64,000 nucleotides of DNA from JBFLVU01 sp037444825 (GCA_037444825.1 JBBILR010000004.1:66754-130753); one strand, 5' to 3'. Shown: positions 1 to 8,807, counted from the stretch's first letter. Program-made: numbers and translations. Notes: generated by a model from the letters alone, not told the origin.

Positions 1-1405
1 ACCCCGGCTTGGGGATGGGGAGGTACTTTTTCTTACGGACGTCGTAGTACTCGCGGCAGGTGGCGCCGTCCCGGTAGAAGGAGGGGCACCCGGCCTGGAG
101 CATCTCCTTGACCCACGGGGCCACCGCGACGCCCTCGGCCTCCATCCGGTCCACCGTCTCCTTCACGCCCAGGGCGTCCCAGGTCTCGAAGGGGCCCAGC
201 TCCCAGTTGAAGCCCCACTTGATGGCCTGGTCGATGTCCACGATGGTGTCGGCGATCTCGCCCATGCGGTTGGCGGCGTAGGCCAGGGTGTCCTTGAGGA
301 TCGTCCAGGCGAAGATGCCGGCGCGGTCGGTGGCGTTGGCCACGATCTTGATCCGCTGGCCGGGGTCGTGGATGCCCTTGACCTTCTTCAGGGACTCGAT
401 GTCCGGCTTCTCCTGGGGGACGTACTCGAAGGTCTTGGGGTCGAGGACGAAGGTCTCCTTCTTGCCCATGTCCTTCTTCTCGACCTTGAAGAAGCCCTTC
501 TTGGTCTTCCGCCCCAGCATCCCCTCCTTGACCATGCGCTGCAGGACCTCGGGGATCTCGAAGGCCCACTTGCCCTCGTCGTCGGGGCACCCCTCCTTCA
601 GGGTGTTCACCACGTGGACGAAGGTGTCGAGGCCCACGAGGTCGGCGGTGCCGAAGGAGGCGCTCTTGGGACGCCCCAGGGCCGGTCCCGTGATGGCGTC
701 CACCTCGTCGAAGCGGTAGCCCATCTGGAGGGTGGCGTGGAGGGTGGCCATCATCCCGAAGACCCCGATCCGGTTCCCGACGAAGTTGGGGGTGTCCTTC
801 CCGTAGACGACGCCCTTGCCCAGGCGGAGGCGGCCGAAGTCGGCGATGAAGGCGAGGATGTCGGGGTCGGTCTTCTCGCCGGGCACCAGCTCCAGGAGGT
901 GCATGTAGCGGACGGGGTTGAAGAAGTGGGTCACGAGGAAGTTCTTCTGGAAGTCCTCGGAGCGGCCCTTCACCATCTCCTTGATGGGCAGGCCGGAGGT
1001 GTTGGAGGAGACGATGGTCCCCGGGCGCACGGTCTTTTCCACGCGCTCGAAGAGCTTCTGCTTGATGTCCAGGCGCTCCACCACCACCTCGATGACCCAG
1101 TCGCACTCCTCCAGCCGGTGGAAGTCGTCGTCGAAGTTGCCCACCTCGATGAGGGGGAGGTACTTCTTGTGGTAGAGGAGGGCCGGCTTGCTCTTCTGGA
1201 TGGCCTCCAGCCCCTTGAGGGCGAACTTGTTGCGGAAGCGCTTGTCTTCCTTCGTGAGGCCCGCCTTCTGGTCCTCCGGGGCGAGTTCCGGCGGGACGAT
1301 GTCCAGCATGAGGCACGGGATCCCGGCGCCGGCCAGCTGGGCGGCGATGCCGGAGCCCATGATCCCCGCGCCGAGGACCGCGACCTTTTCGATCCTTCTT
1401 TGCAT
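1..1405 (-). CDS. fadN: 3-hydroxyacyl-CoA dehydrogenase (FadN/FadB type), partial
   Basis: Fatty-acid beta-oxidation enzyme that oxidises (S)-3-hydroxyacyl-CoA with NAD+. The frame starts at ATG 1405 behind a strong AGAGGAGGTT ribosome site and stays open through the left edge, so about 468 codons are visible. The N-terminus has a Rossmann motif GAGIMGSG (residues 12-19), then VERLDIKQKLF, SSNTSGLPI and THFFNPVRYMHLLE, which is the HxFNP stretch carrying the catalytic His of this family. NFVGNRIG marks the start of the C-terminal HAD domain, followed by GRKTKKGFF. In FadN proteins (about 790 residues, dehydrogenase first) an enoyl-CoA hydratase domain follows; here it would lie outside the window. 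A conventional thiolase partner gene is not visible. The acyl-CoA dehydrogenase at 14483-15739 could supply an earlier step of the same pathway. The family call is firm; the FadN domain order is inferred from the position of the HAD domain. Confidence 0.9.
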   Translation of the reverse strand, partial: MQRRIEKVAVLGAGIMGSGIAAQLAGAGIPCLMLDIVPPELAPEDQKAGLTKEDKRFRNKFALKGLEAIQKSKPALLYHKKYLPLIEVGNFDDDFHRLEECDWVIEVVVERLDIKQKLFERVEKTVRPGTIVSSNTSGLPIKEMVKGRSEDFQKNFLVTHFFNPVRYMHLLELVPGEKTDPDILAFIADFGRLRLGKGVVYGKDTPNFVGNRIGVFGMMATLHATLQMGYRFDEVDAITGPALGRPKSASFGTADLVGLDTFVHVVNTLKEGCPDDEGKWAFEIPEVLQRMVKEGMLGRKTKKGFFKVEKKDMGKKETFVLDPKTFEYVPQEKPDIESLKKVKGIHDPGQRIKIVANATDRAGIFAWTILKDTLAYAANRMGEIADTIVDIDQAIKWGFNWELGPFETWDALGVKETVDRMEAEGVAVAPWVKEMLQAGCPSFYRDGATCREYYDVRKKKYLPIPKPG

Positions 1406-1594
1406 CTTGCAACCTCCTCTTGAAAGCGCTTCAGCCTCCCCCACCCGTCTTGGGAGGGGGCACCGGGTCAGGTTTTTCGCAGTAGGTGCCCATTCACAAT
1501 GCAAGTCTTTCACGGCTTTTTAGAAAAAGCAAGCCCCTTTGAAATCTAACGACTAGGAAAGTGGGGCGCCTTGGCTAAGACTGTGATTATTTAC

Positions 1595-2155
1595 TTACTT
1601 AGCCCCTTCCGGCCGGGCCGGCCGGAAGGAGAGGGCGGCGGAGTTGAGGCAGTAGCGGAGCCCCGTGGGAGGCGGGCCGTCGGGGAAGACGTGGCCCAGG
1701 TGGGCCCCGCACCGCGCGCAGAGGATCTCCGTGCGGATCATGCCGAAGGAGAGGTCCTCGGCGGTCTCCACGTTGCCCTCGAAGACCGGCGTGAAAAAGC
1801 TGGGCCAGCCGGTCCCCGAGTCGAACTTCGCCTCCGAGGAGAAGAGGGGAAGGCCGCAGCAGACGCAGAGGTAGAGGCCCGGCTCCTTTCGGGCGTGGAG
1901 GAGGCCGCAGAAGGCCCGCTCGGTGCCCCTGCCCCGGGTGATGCGGTACTGCTCCTGTGTGAGGAGAGCCCGCCACTCGGCGTCGGGGCGGACGATCCTC
2001 GCCTGGGGGGCGGGCGGCAGAAGCCTTCCGTCGGGGCCCAGGTCCGCCACCAGGACGGGACCGGTGCGGGGGGTTCCCGCTCGGGATGGGGCCATGGCGC
2101 ATCCTCCCAGGAAAAGGAAAAGCAGGGCGGCGGGGCATGCCCTCGAGGGTTTCAC
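1595..2155 (-). CDS. msrB: Peptide methionine-R-sulfoxide reductase MsrB, lipoprotein
   Basis: Reduces methionine-R-sulfoxide in oxidised proteins. The start chosen is GTG 2155, which has GGAGG five bases upstream and gives a signal peptide ending in a lipobox (FLFLGGC), so the mature enzyme should be an envelope lipoprotein repairing periplasmic proteins. About 186 residues. MsrB signatures: the zinc-binding pairs CVCC and CARC, the core motif GTGWPSFF, and RYCLNSAAL containing the catalytic Cys (RHCVNSAAL in most relatives; here His is replaced by Tyr). It is transcribed divergently from the flavoprotein at 2245 with 89 bases between starts. A longer version from TTG 2188 is possible but would bury the signal peptide. 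The electron donor for a periplasmic MsrB is not encoded nearby. Confidence 0.93.
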   Translation of the reverse strand: MKPSRACPAALLFLFLGGCAMAPSRAGTPRTGPVLVADLGPDGRLLPPAPQARIVRPDAEWRALLTQEQYRITRGRGTERAFCGLLHARKEPGLYLCVCCGLPLFSSEAKFDSGTGWPSFFTPVFEGNVETAEDLSFGMIRTEILCARCGAHLGHVFPDGPPPTGLRYCLNSAALSFRPARPEGAK

Positions 2156-2244
2156 GGATCCTCCAGCCCCGAAGAACGCCCTCGGCAAAAAAACCTTCCC
2201 GCGGGCAGCGCCCCTTCGCGTATCCTACGGGGGGAGGGACGACC

Positions 2245-3375
2245 ATGGACCGTGCGGACGTGGTGGTGATCGGGGCGGGGGTGGTGGGGCTGTCGGTGGC
2301 GGCGTCGGTGTCCCGGGAGGATCGGACGGTGCTGATCCTGGAGCGCCACCCCTCCTTCGGGCGGGAGACCTCCAGCCGCTCCAGCGAGGTGATCCACGCG
2401 GGGGTCTACTACCCTCAGGGCTCCCTCAAGGGGCGCCTCTGCCTGGAGGGCAACCGGCGGATGTACGCCCTCTGCCGGGAGTTCGGGGTCCCCCACGCCC
2501 GCACCGGCAAGGTGATCGTCGCCTGGACGCCGGCCCAGGCGGAGCGCCTTCCGGCCCTTTTGGAGACGGCCCGGAACAACGGGGCCGAGGGGGTCCGCCT
2601 CGTGGAGCGGGAGGAGCTCCTCCGCCTGGAGCCCCGGGTGGAGGGCCTGGCGGCGCTCTTTTGCCCCACCTCGGGCATCGTGGACTCCCACGCCCTCATG
2701 CGCCACTTCCTGGCCGTGGCCAAGGAAAGGGGCGCCGTCCCCGTCTTCGGGACGGAGGTCGTGGGGCTGGACCTCCTCCCCGAAGGCTGGCGCGTCACCG
2801 TGCGGGAAGCCGGCGGGGCCGAGTCCTCCCTCCTCGCGAGGGCCGTGGTCAACTGCGCGGGCCTCGAGTCGGGTCGCGTGGCCGCCTTGGCGGGGATCGA
2901 CGTGGACGAGGCCCATTACCGCATCCACTACCGGAAGGGGATGTACGTGCGCGTCACCCGGAACCTCGCCGCCCTCCCCCGGATGCTGGCCTACCCCTTC
3001 CCGCCCGAAGACGCCACCGTGGGGATCCACACCGTGCCGGACCTGGCCGGCGGGATGCGCCTCGGGCCCCTGGACGTCTGGACCGACCGCGTCGAATACT
3101 CGGTGGAGGAGGGGCTGGTGGACCGCTTCTTCGAGGCCTGCGCCCCCTTCCTGCCGGGCCTGCGCCGGGAGGCCCTGGTCCCCGAGGGGGCGGGCATCCA
3201 GGCCAAGCGCTACGGCCCCGGCGAGAAGAGCCGCGACTTCGTCATCCGGGAGGAATCCGGCCGGGGCCTGCCCGGCCTCGTCAACCTCGTGGGCATCGAA
3301 TCGCCGGGCCTCACCTCCTCCCCCGCCATCGGACCCTACGTGGACCGCCTGTTGTCCCCTATGTACCCGCGGTAG
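2245..3375 (+). CDS. lhgO: FAD-dependent oxidoreductase, L-2-hydroxyglutarate oxidase/dehydrogenase family
   Basis: A DAO-family flavoprotein of 376 residues, most like LhgO (YgaF), which oxidises L-2-hydroxyglutarate to 2-oxoglutarate and passes electrons to the quinone pool. The N-terminus shows the dinucleotide-binding motif VVVIGAGVVGLSVA, and downstream are SSRSSEVIHAGVYYP and LCLEGNR, which are typical of this family. The second half has VNCAGLES and the C-terminal FAD-contact region VGIESPGLTSSPAIG. Start ATG 2245 follows a GGGGGAGGG ribosome site; an upstream in-frame extension to 2086 overlaps the divergent msrB and is not credible. A TATCCT box at 2221-2226 is a likely -10. The enzyme class is clear; the exact hydroxy-acid substrate is inferred. 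Confidence 0.85.
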   Translation: MDRADVVVIGAGVVGLSVAASVSREDRTVLILERHPSFGRETSSRSSEVIHAGVYYPQGSLKGRLCLEGNRRMYALCREFGVPHARTGKVIVAWTPAQAERLPALLETARNNGAEGVRLVEREELLRLEPRVEGLAALFCPTSGIVDSHALMRHFLAVAKERGAVPVFGTEVVGLDLLPEGWRVTVREAGGAESSLLARAVVNCAGLESGRVAALAGIDVDEAHYRIHYRKGMYVRVTRNLAALPRMLAYPFPPEDATVGIHTVPDLAGGMRLGPLDVWTDRVEYSVEEGLVDRFFEACAPFLPGLRREALVPEGAGIQAKRYGPGEKSRDFVIREESGRGLPGLVNLVGIESPGLTSSPAIGPYVDRLLSPMYPR

Positions 3376-3625
3376 AGGGGCCCCCGGCGTCCTCCCCGGG
3401 GACCCCCCGTCCTTTCTCCCTGCTCCCGCTTCGCCTACCCTCGCCCTCCGCTCCGGGGGAGAGACGGAACATGGGAAGACGAGGTTAGACAGGAGCACCC
3501 CCCGCGCTGTGGCCTCGGAAGGAACCCTTCCGGCCGCAAACCGGTGCCCACCCGGTTCGAAGTCCCCGCGATCGGGTCGAGGGGGGGCTTGATGGCCGTG
3601 GATTTGCCTAGGCCGGGTTTGGTTG
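3376..3625. other. Intergenic stretch, convergent genes
   Basis: About 250 bases between the ends of the lhgO-like gene and the minus-strand secreted-protein operon. I see no convincing gene, RNA or strong terminator. A short imperfect GC-rich hairpin near 3387-3407 lacks a T tract. Confidence 0.5.
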
Positions 3626-5401
3626 CTAAGGTGCCCACCCCTCGGATCGGATGGAACCTTGAAAGCCGTCGTGCTCCGGCAGAAAGAGAAGCCGGAGAAA
3701 GACCTTTCGATGGGGCGCACGAGGGCCGCAGGCCTTCTCCAACGGCTCCACGGTCACGCGGAAAGCTTTGGGGGGAGGCGGGCCTTGCCTGCGGAGAGAG
3801 ACGCGCGCCGGCACAACTTCGAGAAGGCCCCCCTGGCCCCACACCTCGAGAAAAGCAAAGACAGGGGCTTGGCTGAGGTCAAAAGAGACCTCGGAAGGCA
3901 GGACTAGATCGGCCTGCCAAGGGCCCGTGGGGCGCCAGAACCTCATGGGGTGTGCCCGTTCGAGGCGAAGCCCTTGAAGCGCTTTTTGCACGGTCAAGTA
4001 ATGGCGAAGGTCTTTTTCCTCCCTCTCCCAGGGAGCATGGCGGCTGACTCCCGTGGCAGGGGAAAGGAGTTCCAGTTGGTTGGCCCTGGAAATGGCCTCC
4101 AAGGCTTTCGGAAAATCACGCGTACCCTCCGGTCCGTAGGCGTCGTAGAGCCTTTTCAGCGCATGGCGCTCAATTTCCGGGTGTCCGGGAAAGGCTCTCA
4201 AAACCCGTTCCCAATAGGCGGCTCTCCGCTCCGGCGGAGCCTTCGCCGCCGCGTCCGGGCTGCGCGCGAGAAAGGGGAGGATGGAGGAGTCGGGGGCCGA
4301 AGGGAGCAGCTCACCGGCCTCCTCCTGCAGCCAATCCAGCACGTCGCGGCCCTCCAAGACGACCCGCCGGCCGGGCTCCTCCAGGCACCAAAGGTACTGC
4401 ATGGCCACGTAAGCCCTATCCGTGGCCTGCTGGGGCACAGGATGGTAGGCCCGGAGGAAGGCGCGGTACCGCTCGCACCCAACGGTTCTCAGGGAGTAGA
4501 GCATCCCCCTCAGAAGCCTTTCTTTGAGGCCGGGATGGCCCAGAAGGAATTCGGCGATCTGGTCAAAATGTTCTTCGTCGGCCAAGGCAGAGGCCAGGGT
4601 GTCTAAGGTGTGGGGGAGAGGTTCGGCTTGGGCGAACCGGGAGAATGCCGCGCTCAGGCAGGAGCGGCCTTCGGGGCCGGGCGAATGGCGAACCAAGGCC
4701 ATGATGAGCCCTGACCCGTAACTCGGGTTCTGGAACCGGAGGGAAAGCCCGCAGAGGGCCTGGAAGACACGGGAATCGGGCGCAAGAATCAGAGTCGTAT
4801 CAATGTCCTTATTCAGAACTTCGGGGGGGGCCTCGGGGTTTCCGAGGGCTTCGAGGAGAAAAGGGAGGCACTTTGCCCTGTGAAAACGATAGATCAGGGT
4901 GTACCGTATCCAAGCCCGGCCGAGGGTTCCATCGTTGCGCCTCTGCAGGAGGCGTTCCAATCCAGGAACGTCCCTCTCCTCGACGATCTTGTCCAGTAAC
5001 GATTCAGCCTCTACGCGAACCCGCCAGCAGTCCGTGGAGAGGGCTTTCAAGAGAAAAGGCACGTAAATCCGCATCCGCCCTCTCCAGGCCTCTAGCTGGG
5101 ATTCAGGAGGAAAACCGGGGTCGCGGAGCAGGGGTTCCACGTTCACCTGGTAGCCGGGAAGGTCGCAAAGAGTCAGGAGCGCCACAGACCATGGATTGAA
5201 GCCGCGGCCGTCCCCCCATTCAACATCCGGTAGCTCACATTGGAGCGGGGTGGAGAACCTGGGATTTAACAGAAATTGGGTGTCTCCGGCGGGAAGCGCC
5301 TTCGGGGGGACTCGAGAATGCGGGGAAATTTGCGCCGGATGCGGGATCGGAGAAAACTGCAGAAGAAGACCGAGAAGAGCCCCGCGAAGCGCCCTCTTCA
5401 T
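3626..5401 (-). CDS. Secreted protein of unknown function (HEAT-like helical repeats)
   Basis: I do not recognise this 591-residue protein. ATG 5401 was chosen because it has GGGAGGGG upstream, gives a signal peptide (MKRALRGALLGLLLQF) and forms an ATGA overlap with the end of the preceding gene. The body is rich in helical, Leu/Ala/Arg-rich segments of 30-40 residues (for example WRVRVEAESLLDKIVEERD and CLPFLLEALGNPE) resembling degenerate HEAT repeats, followed by a C-terminal part from about residue 480 that looks beta-rich and may be a separate domain. It contains few Cys. Codon use is less extreme than in surrounding genes. It is cotranscribed with, and translationally coupled to, the HEAT protein encoded just upstream, so the two probably act together outside the cytoplasm. 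Confidence 0.65.
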   Translation of the reverse strand: MKRALRGALLGLLLQFSPIPHPAQISPHSRVPPKALPAGDTQFLLNPRFSTPLQCELPDVEWGDGRGFNPWSVALLTLCDLPGYQVNVEPLLRDPGFPPESQLEAWRGRMRIYVPFLLKALSTDCWRVRVEAESLLDKIVEERDVPGLERLLQRRNDGTLGRAWIRYTLIYRFHRAKCLPFLLEALGNPEAPPEVLNKDIDTTLILAPDSRVFQALCGLSLRFQNPSYGSGLIMALVRHSPGPEGRSCLSAAFSRFAQAEPLPHTLDTLASALADEEHFDQIAEFLLGHPGLKERLLRGMLYSLRTVGCERYRAFLRAYHPVPQQATDRAYVAMQYLWCLEEPGRRVVLEGRDVLDWLQEEAGELLPSAPDSSILPFLARSPDAAAKAPPERRAAYWERVLRAFPGHPEIERHALKRLYDAYGPEGTRDFPKALEAISRANQLELLSPATGVSRHAPWEREEKDLRHYLTVQKALQGLRLERAHPMRFWRPTGPWQADLVLPSEVSFDLSQAPVFAFLEVWGQGGLLEVVPARVSLRRQGPPPPKAFRVTVEPLEKACGPRAPHRKVFLRLLFLPEHDGFQGSIRSEGWAP

Positions 5402-6846
5402 GGCCAAATCCCCTCCCTGCGGGCCCAGGCCCGCCATTGCTCCAGGATGCGCTCCCGAGGTTCTCCTTTTGACATGGCCGGGTCCCCGAAGTCCACGCCC
5501 GCCCTCTCCACGAGCAGGTCGTGCAGGGACGGGGTCCCGCTATCCCAGGCCGGCCAGCTTTGGGGAGGATACCTCCGCCACATTGCGTCGAAGGCCGCGA
5601 AAACCTCCCGCTTGCATTGAAGCGGATCCAAGTCGTCGAGAAGGTCGACGTTGGCCCGGATTGTGGCCGGTTCGGAGGTCAGGATCTCCCAAACCGGGAG
5701 ATTTTGAATCGAAGCCCACCAGGAGAGGGTCCGTTCGCGGCAAGTGGGGCTCAGGTACGTGGCATCGAAACAGCTGGAGCCCGGAAATCTCCTGTGGAGA
5801 ATCGAGCCGGCGTAATGCCAGCGGGGCTCCTGATGCCGCACGTAGGTCTGAACCAGTTCTTCCAACGACGCGCGAATACGGACGGCGGGAGGGTCCAGCC
5901 GGTGTTTCTTCCACCACCGTTTCCAGTCCGCAAGGGTCTGTGGGGAGACAGGAGGCGAGGAGGCCGCGGGACCCGAAATCCTGAGCCCCACCAATTCGGG
6001 ACCTTCCCGGAGGGTCACCGAAGAGAGAACACCCAGGAGGCGCTTCTTCCCCACCTCGGTCGCCCTCGGGTCTTCGAGGGCGGCCAGCAAAGCATCCAAG
6101 TCTTCTCGAGAGCGGTAGCGGAGGAGCGCGTAGCCCGCCTCCTCCGCCAGCGGTCCGTCACGAACCGCCAAGGTCAGAAGCAGGGGGAGCGCCTCCGCCG
6201 GATGCCACTCGGCGAGTGCCGCCACCGCCAAGGAGGCTGTGGTGGGGTCCAGATCGGTGACGCGGGACAGAAGGTCCGGGAGGTGGGACCTCAGCCGGAA
6301 CCTTCCCACCCCAAGCACGCCGATCTGACGGAGGAGGGGATTTTCGTCTTGGAGAAGGGGGGGAAAAAGGTCTGCGCTCGGTACGTCCCGAATGCGAGCC
6401 AGAAACCGTAGCACCCCTGCCCGCAAGGGGCCGGGGGCCTCTCGGGCTTCCCCTCGCAAGACCTCCAGCGCTTCTTCGTCCCGAAACATCTCGACGAGGG
6501 CCCGCGCCGCCGCCTGACGGACCCGCGGATCGTCGGAACGAAGGCAATTGCGAATTTCAGGTTCGAAGTCGGGTCCCGCCTTCCGAAGAAAGACGTCGGA
6601 AGGTTCTTTGACCCGGGGCTCCGGAGGAAGATGGCCGATAACAAGGCATCCCCATGAAAAAGCGCCCGTTTCGGACGGGTTGCCGCGCAGGATCGTCGCC
6701 ACCACCTCCCTCCAGCGGGCCTCTTGCTCCTCGGTCAAATGCCGCACCGGTGGGGAGCACGGCTGGCACGCCGGGGGCGTCGCGGCGCAGAAAACCAGAA
6801 GCAACCCACAAACGGAAGGTTGAATCGTTTTCCACAAGGTGCCCAC
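5398..6846 (-). CDS. Secreted HEAT-repeat protein of unknown function
   Basis: A 482-residue protein with an N-terminal signal sequence (SVCGLLLVFCAATPPACQP) and several HEAT-like helix pairs in the first 250 residues, such as PRVRQAAARALVEMF, NPLLRQIGVLGVGRF and TTASLAVAALAEW. The C-terminal 200 residues, rich in Trp and Tyr, match nothing I recognise. No lipobox is evident, so it is probably periplasmic or released. The start GTG 6846 lies three bases after GGGAGG; TTG 6837 is an alternative. Its TGA overlaps the ATG of the next gene by four bases (ATGA), indicating translational coupling. HEAT repeats usually form protein-binding solenoids; the partner is unknown. Confidence 0.65.
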   Translation of the reverse strand: MGTLWKTIQPSVCGLLLVFCAATPPACQPCSPPVRHLTEEQEARWREVVATILRGNPSETGAFSWGCLVIGHLPPEPRVKEPSDVFLRKAGPDFEPEIRNCLRSDDPRVRQAAARALVEMFRDEEALEVLRGEAREAPGPLRAGVLRFLARIRDVPSADLFPPLLQDENPLLRQIGVLGVGRFRLRSHLPDLLSRVTDLDPTTASLAVAALAEWHPAEALPLLLTLAVRDGPLAEEAGYALLRYRSREDLDALLAALEDPRATEVGKKRLLGVLSSVTLREGPELVGLRISGPAASSPPVSPQTLADWKRWWKKHRLDPPAVRIRASLEELVQTYVRHQEPRWHYAGSILHRRFPGSSCFDATYLSPTCRERTLSWWASIQNLPVWEILTSEPATIRANVDLLDDLDPLQCKREVFAAFDAMWRRYPPQSWPAWDSGTPSLHDLLVERAGVDFGDPAMSKGEPRERILEQWRAWARREGIWP

Positions 6847-7067
6847 GCACCTCCCTTGAAATCAACTCTGGGGACCAATTTACGCTCCGCCGAGGCTTAC
6901 GGCAAGATGCGGGACCCTTCCGAAGGCCTCCCTTCTTTCCGGGCCCTGGACGTTGGCCGCGCGGGCTTTTCGGCCTTATCGCCTCAGGTGAAGGAACGCG
7001 CCGGCCCGCGAGCAACCCACTTCTCCGGCCACCGCCTAGCTCTGGTTGAGGGGGTTGAAGCTGGGCG

Positions 7068-7090
7068 GGGGGCCGCTCAAGAGCGCCCCC
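7068..7090 (-). terminator. GC hairpin just after nadE
   Basis: On the minus strand a hairpin (GGGGG, CGCTC, loop TT, GAGCG with one bulged base, CCCCC) directly abuts the nadE stop codon. There is no T tract, so it may be a rho-assisted or weak terminator or only an mRNA end structure. Confidence 0.35.
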
Positions 7091-7924
7091 TCACCGTCCC
7101 CAGTCGCGGGGGTAGCGGAAGTCGATGCCGACGGTGCGGTGGGTGAGCTTGGGGATGACGGGGAGGCGCCGCTTGAACTGGCTGGCCTCCACCCGGCCGA
7201 GGATGCGCAGCACCCGGTCCCGGGCAAGGCCCGAGAGGGCGGCGGCCTCCTCCACGGTGTGGCGTTCGTCCACGAGAAGATAAAGGACGGCGTCGGCCTC
7301 CGCGTAGGAAAACCCCATCTCCCCCTCGTCGGTCTGGCCCTGCCAGAGGTCGGCGGAGGGCGGCTTCTCCAGGACCTCCCGCGGAAGGCCCAGGTGGGCC
7401 CCCAGCTGCCAGACGTGGCTCTTGTACAGGTCCCCGATGGGGTTCAACGAGGAGGCCATGTCCCCGTACCAGGTCCCGTAGCCGAGAAGCAGCTCGGTCT
7501 TGTTGGAGGTGCCCAGGACCAGGGCGCCCTCCCGCGCCGAGAGGTCAAAGAGGACCGCCATGCGCACCCGCGCCATGAAGTTCCCCCGCCGGAGGGGACT
7601 GGCCTCCCGCCCGCCCTCGAAGTAGGCGTCCACCATGGGGCTGATGTCCACCCGCTCCAGGGAGACCCCCAGAAGGGAGACCACGGTCTCGGCGTCCCGC
7701 TCGGAGCGGGGGTCGCTGAGCCGGTAGGGCATCTTCACGGCCAGCACCCGCTCGGGGCCCACGGCGCGGGCGGCCAGGGCGCAGGAGAGGGCGGAGTCCA
7801 CGCCGCCGGAGAGGCCCACCACGAAGCGCCCGAAGCCGGTCTTCCGGAGTTCGGCTTCGAGGAAGCGGGTGATGAGGGAGACGGCCAGGTCCGGCTGGAG
7901 GGGGGGAGGGTAGCTCTTGGCCAC
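7091..7924 (-). CDS. nadE: NAD+ synthetase, synthetase subunit (NadE domain only)
   Basis: Catalyses ATP-dependent amidation of nicotinate adenine dinucleotide to NAD+, the last step of NAD synthesis. The protein has 277 residues and contains only the ATP-pyrophosphatase domain: the P-loop SGGVDS at residues 39-44, GTSNKTELLLGYGT, GDMASSLNPIGDLYKS, and the C-terminal basic FKRRLPVIPKL. Start GTG 7924 follows a GGAG site that overlaps the stop of the preceding glutaminase gene; a longer start at 7987 would overlap that gene by about 50 bases. In most glutamine-dependent NAD synthetases the glutaminase is fused N-terminally; here it is the separate gene at 7935-8807, only 10 bases upstream and in another frame. 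The two products presumably form a two-subunit enzyme. Confidence 0.93.
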   Translation of the reverse strand: MAKSYPPPLQPDLAVSLITRFLEAELRKTGFGRFVVGLSGGVDSALSCALAARAVGPERVLAVKMPYRLSDPRSERDAETVVSLLGVSLERVDISPMVDAYFEGGREASPLRRGNFMARVRMAVLFDLSAREGALVLGTSNKTELLLGYGTWYGDMASSLNPIGDLYKSHVWQLGAHLGLPREVLEKPPSADLWQGQTDEGEMGFSYAEADAVLYLLVDERHTVEEAAALSGLARDRVLRILGRVEASQFKRRLPVIPKLTHRTVGIDFRYPRDWGR

Positions 7925-7934
7925 GGGGGCGCTC

Positions 7935-8807
7935 CTATTCCAGAAGGCCCCCCCTCCGGTGGTGGAGGAGGGCCTGGAGTTCTCCAAGAACGAGGTGGGG
8001 CTTCTCGTCCCGGAGGAGGGGGGTGAGGGTCCGGGCCCGGCGGACGTCGGAGGGGCGGATCTCCACCCCGTAGGCGGCCTCTTCGTTCTCCGCGCCGTCG
8101 AGGAGCAGGTTCCCGAAGGGGTCGGCCGCGAAGGAGCCCCCGGCGAAGGCCAGCCCGTCCTCGTACCCGGTGCGGTTCACGTAGACCCAGTGGACGGTGA
8201 GGAACTGGGCCAGGGTCTGGCCCACCCGCTCCCACGCCTGGACGGAGGCGGCCTCGGGCTCCCGGGCCCGCAGCCCCCGGCCGGGACTCCCCGAGAGGAC
8301 GAGGAGGGTGTGGACCCCCTGGAGGGCGTAGAGGTAGGAGGACGAAAGGTGCCAGGCGTCCTCGCAGACGAGGATCCCCATCCGTCCGAGGCGGCTCTCG
8401 AAGGCCCGGAAGGCCTCCCCCGGCGCGAAGTACCTCCCCTCGTCGAACATGCCGTAGGTGGGGAGGTAGACCTTGCGGTGGACGTGGAGGATCCGCCCCC
8501 CGGAGAGGTAGAGGGCGGCGTTGTGGAAGAGGAAGTCCGGCCCCTCGAGGACCAGCCCCACCACCAGGTCCCGTTCCCGGCTGGCCTGAAGGAGGGGCCC
8601 CAGGGCCCCTTCGGGGTCCGAAACGGCCACCTCGGCCACCAGGTCCTTCAGGAGGTAGCCGGTGAGGGAGAGTTCGGGAAAGACCACCAGGTCCGCCTCC
8701 CGGGCCTCGGGACGCCGGAGCCAGGCGAGGTGGCGCTCCAGGTTCTCCCGGAAGAGGCCGAGGGCGGGGGTCATCTGGATCAAGGCGCAACGGAAGGGAC
8801 GGCTCAC
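7935..8807 (-). CDS. Carbon-nitrogen hydrolase, probable glutaminase subunit of NAD synthetase
   Basis: A nitrilase-superfamily amidohydrolase of 290 residues. The Glu-Lys-Cys triad is visible as E45 (VVFPELSLTGY), K112 (HRKVYLPTYGMFDEG) and C148 (ILVCEDAW). The stretch around the lysine, with LPTYGMFDEGRYF, is characteristic of the glutaminase domain of glutamine-dependent NAD+ synthetases rather than of general nitrilases. With nadE immediately downstream, it is inferred to release ammonia from glutamine for NadE. Start GTG 8807 has a GGAGGAAACC site; the in-frame extension to 8891 would run into the divergent groES promoter region. The pair lies back to back with groESL, with about 160 bases between starts. 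Confidence 0.87.
   Translation of the reverse strand: MSRPFRCALIQMTPALGLFRENLERHLAWLRRPEAREADLVVFPELSLTGYLLKDLVAEVAVSDPEGALGPLLQASRERDLVVGLVLEGPDFLFHNAALYLSGGRILHVHRKVYLPTYGMFDEGRYFAPGEAFRAFESRLGRMGILVCEDAWHLSSSYLYALQGVHTLLVLSGSPGRGLRAREPEAASVQAWERVGQTLAQFLTVHWVYVNRTGYEDGLAFAGGSFAADPFGNLLLDGAENEEAAYGVEIRPSDVRRARTLTPLLRDEKPHLVLGELQALLHHRRGGLLE

Noticed and set aside
33..1412. Long minus-strand frame in a second reading frame at the left edge
   Set aside because: It is an Arg/Pro/Gly-rich shadow of the FadN-type dehydrogenase; the true frame starts at ATG 1405 and remains open off the edge.
1421..1434. TGAAAGCGCTTCAG, a catabolite-repression (cre)-like palindrome before the FadN-type gene
   Set aside because: Only the central AAGCGCTT is symmetric, it lies next to the ribosome site, and no CcpA-type regulator is known to be present.
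3540..3575. GGTTCGAAGTCC resembling a tRNA T-arm
   Set aside because: No matching acceptor, D or anticodon stems upstream.
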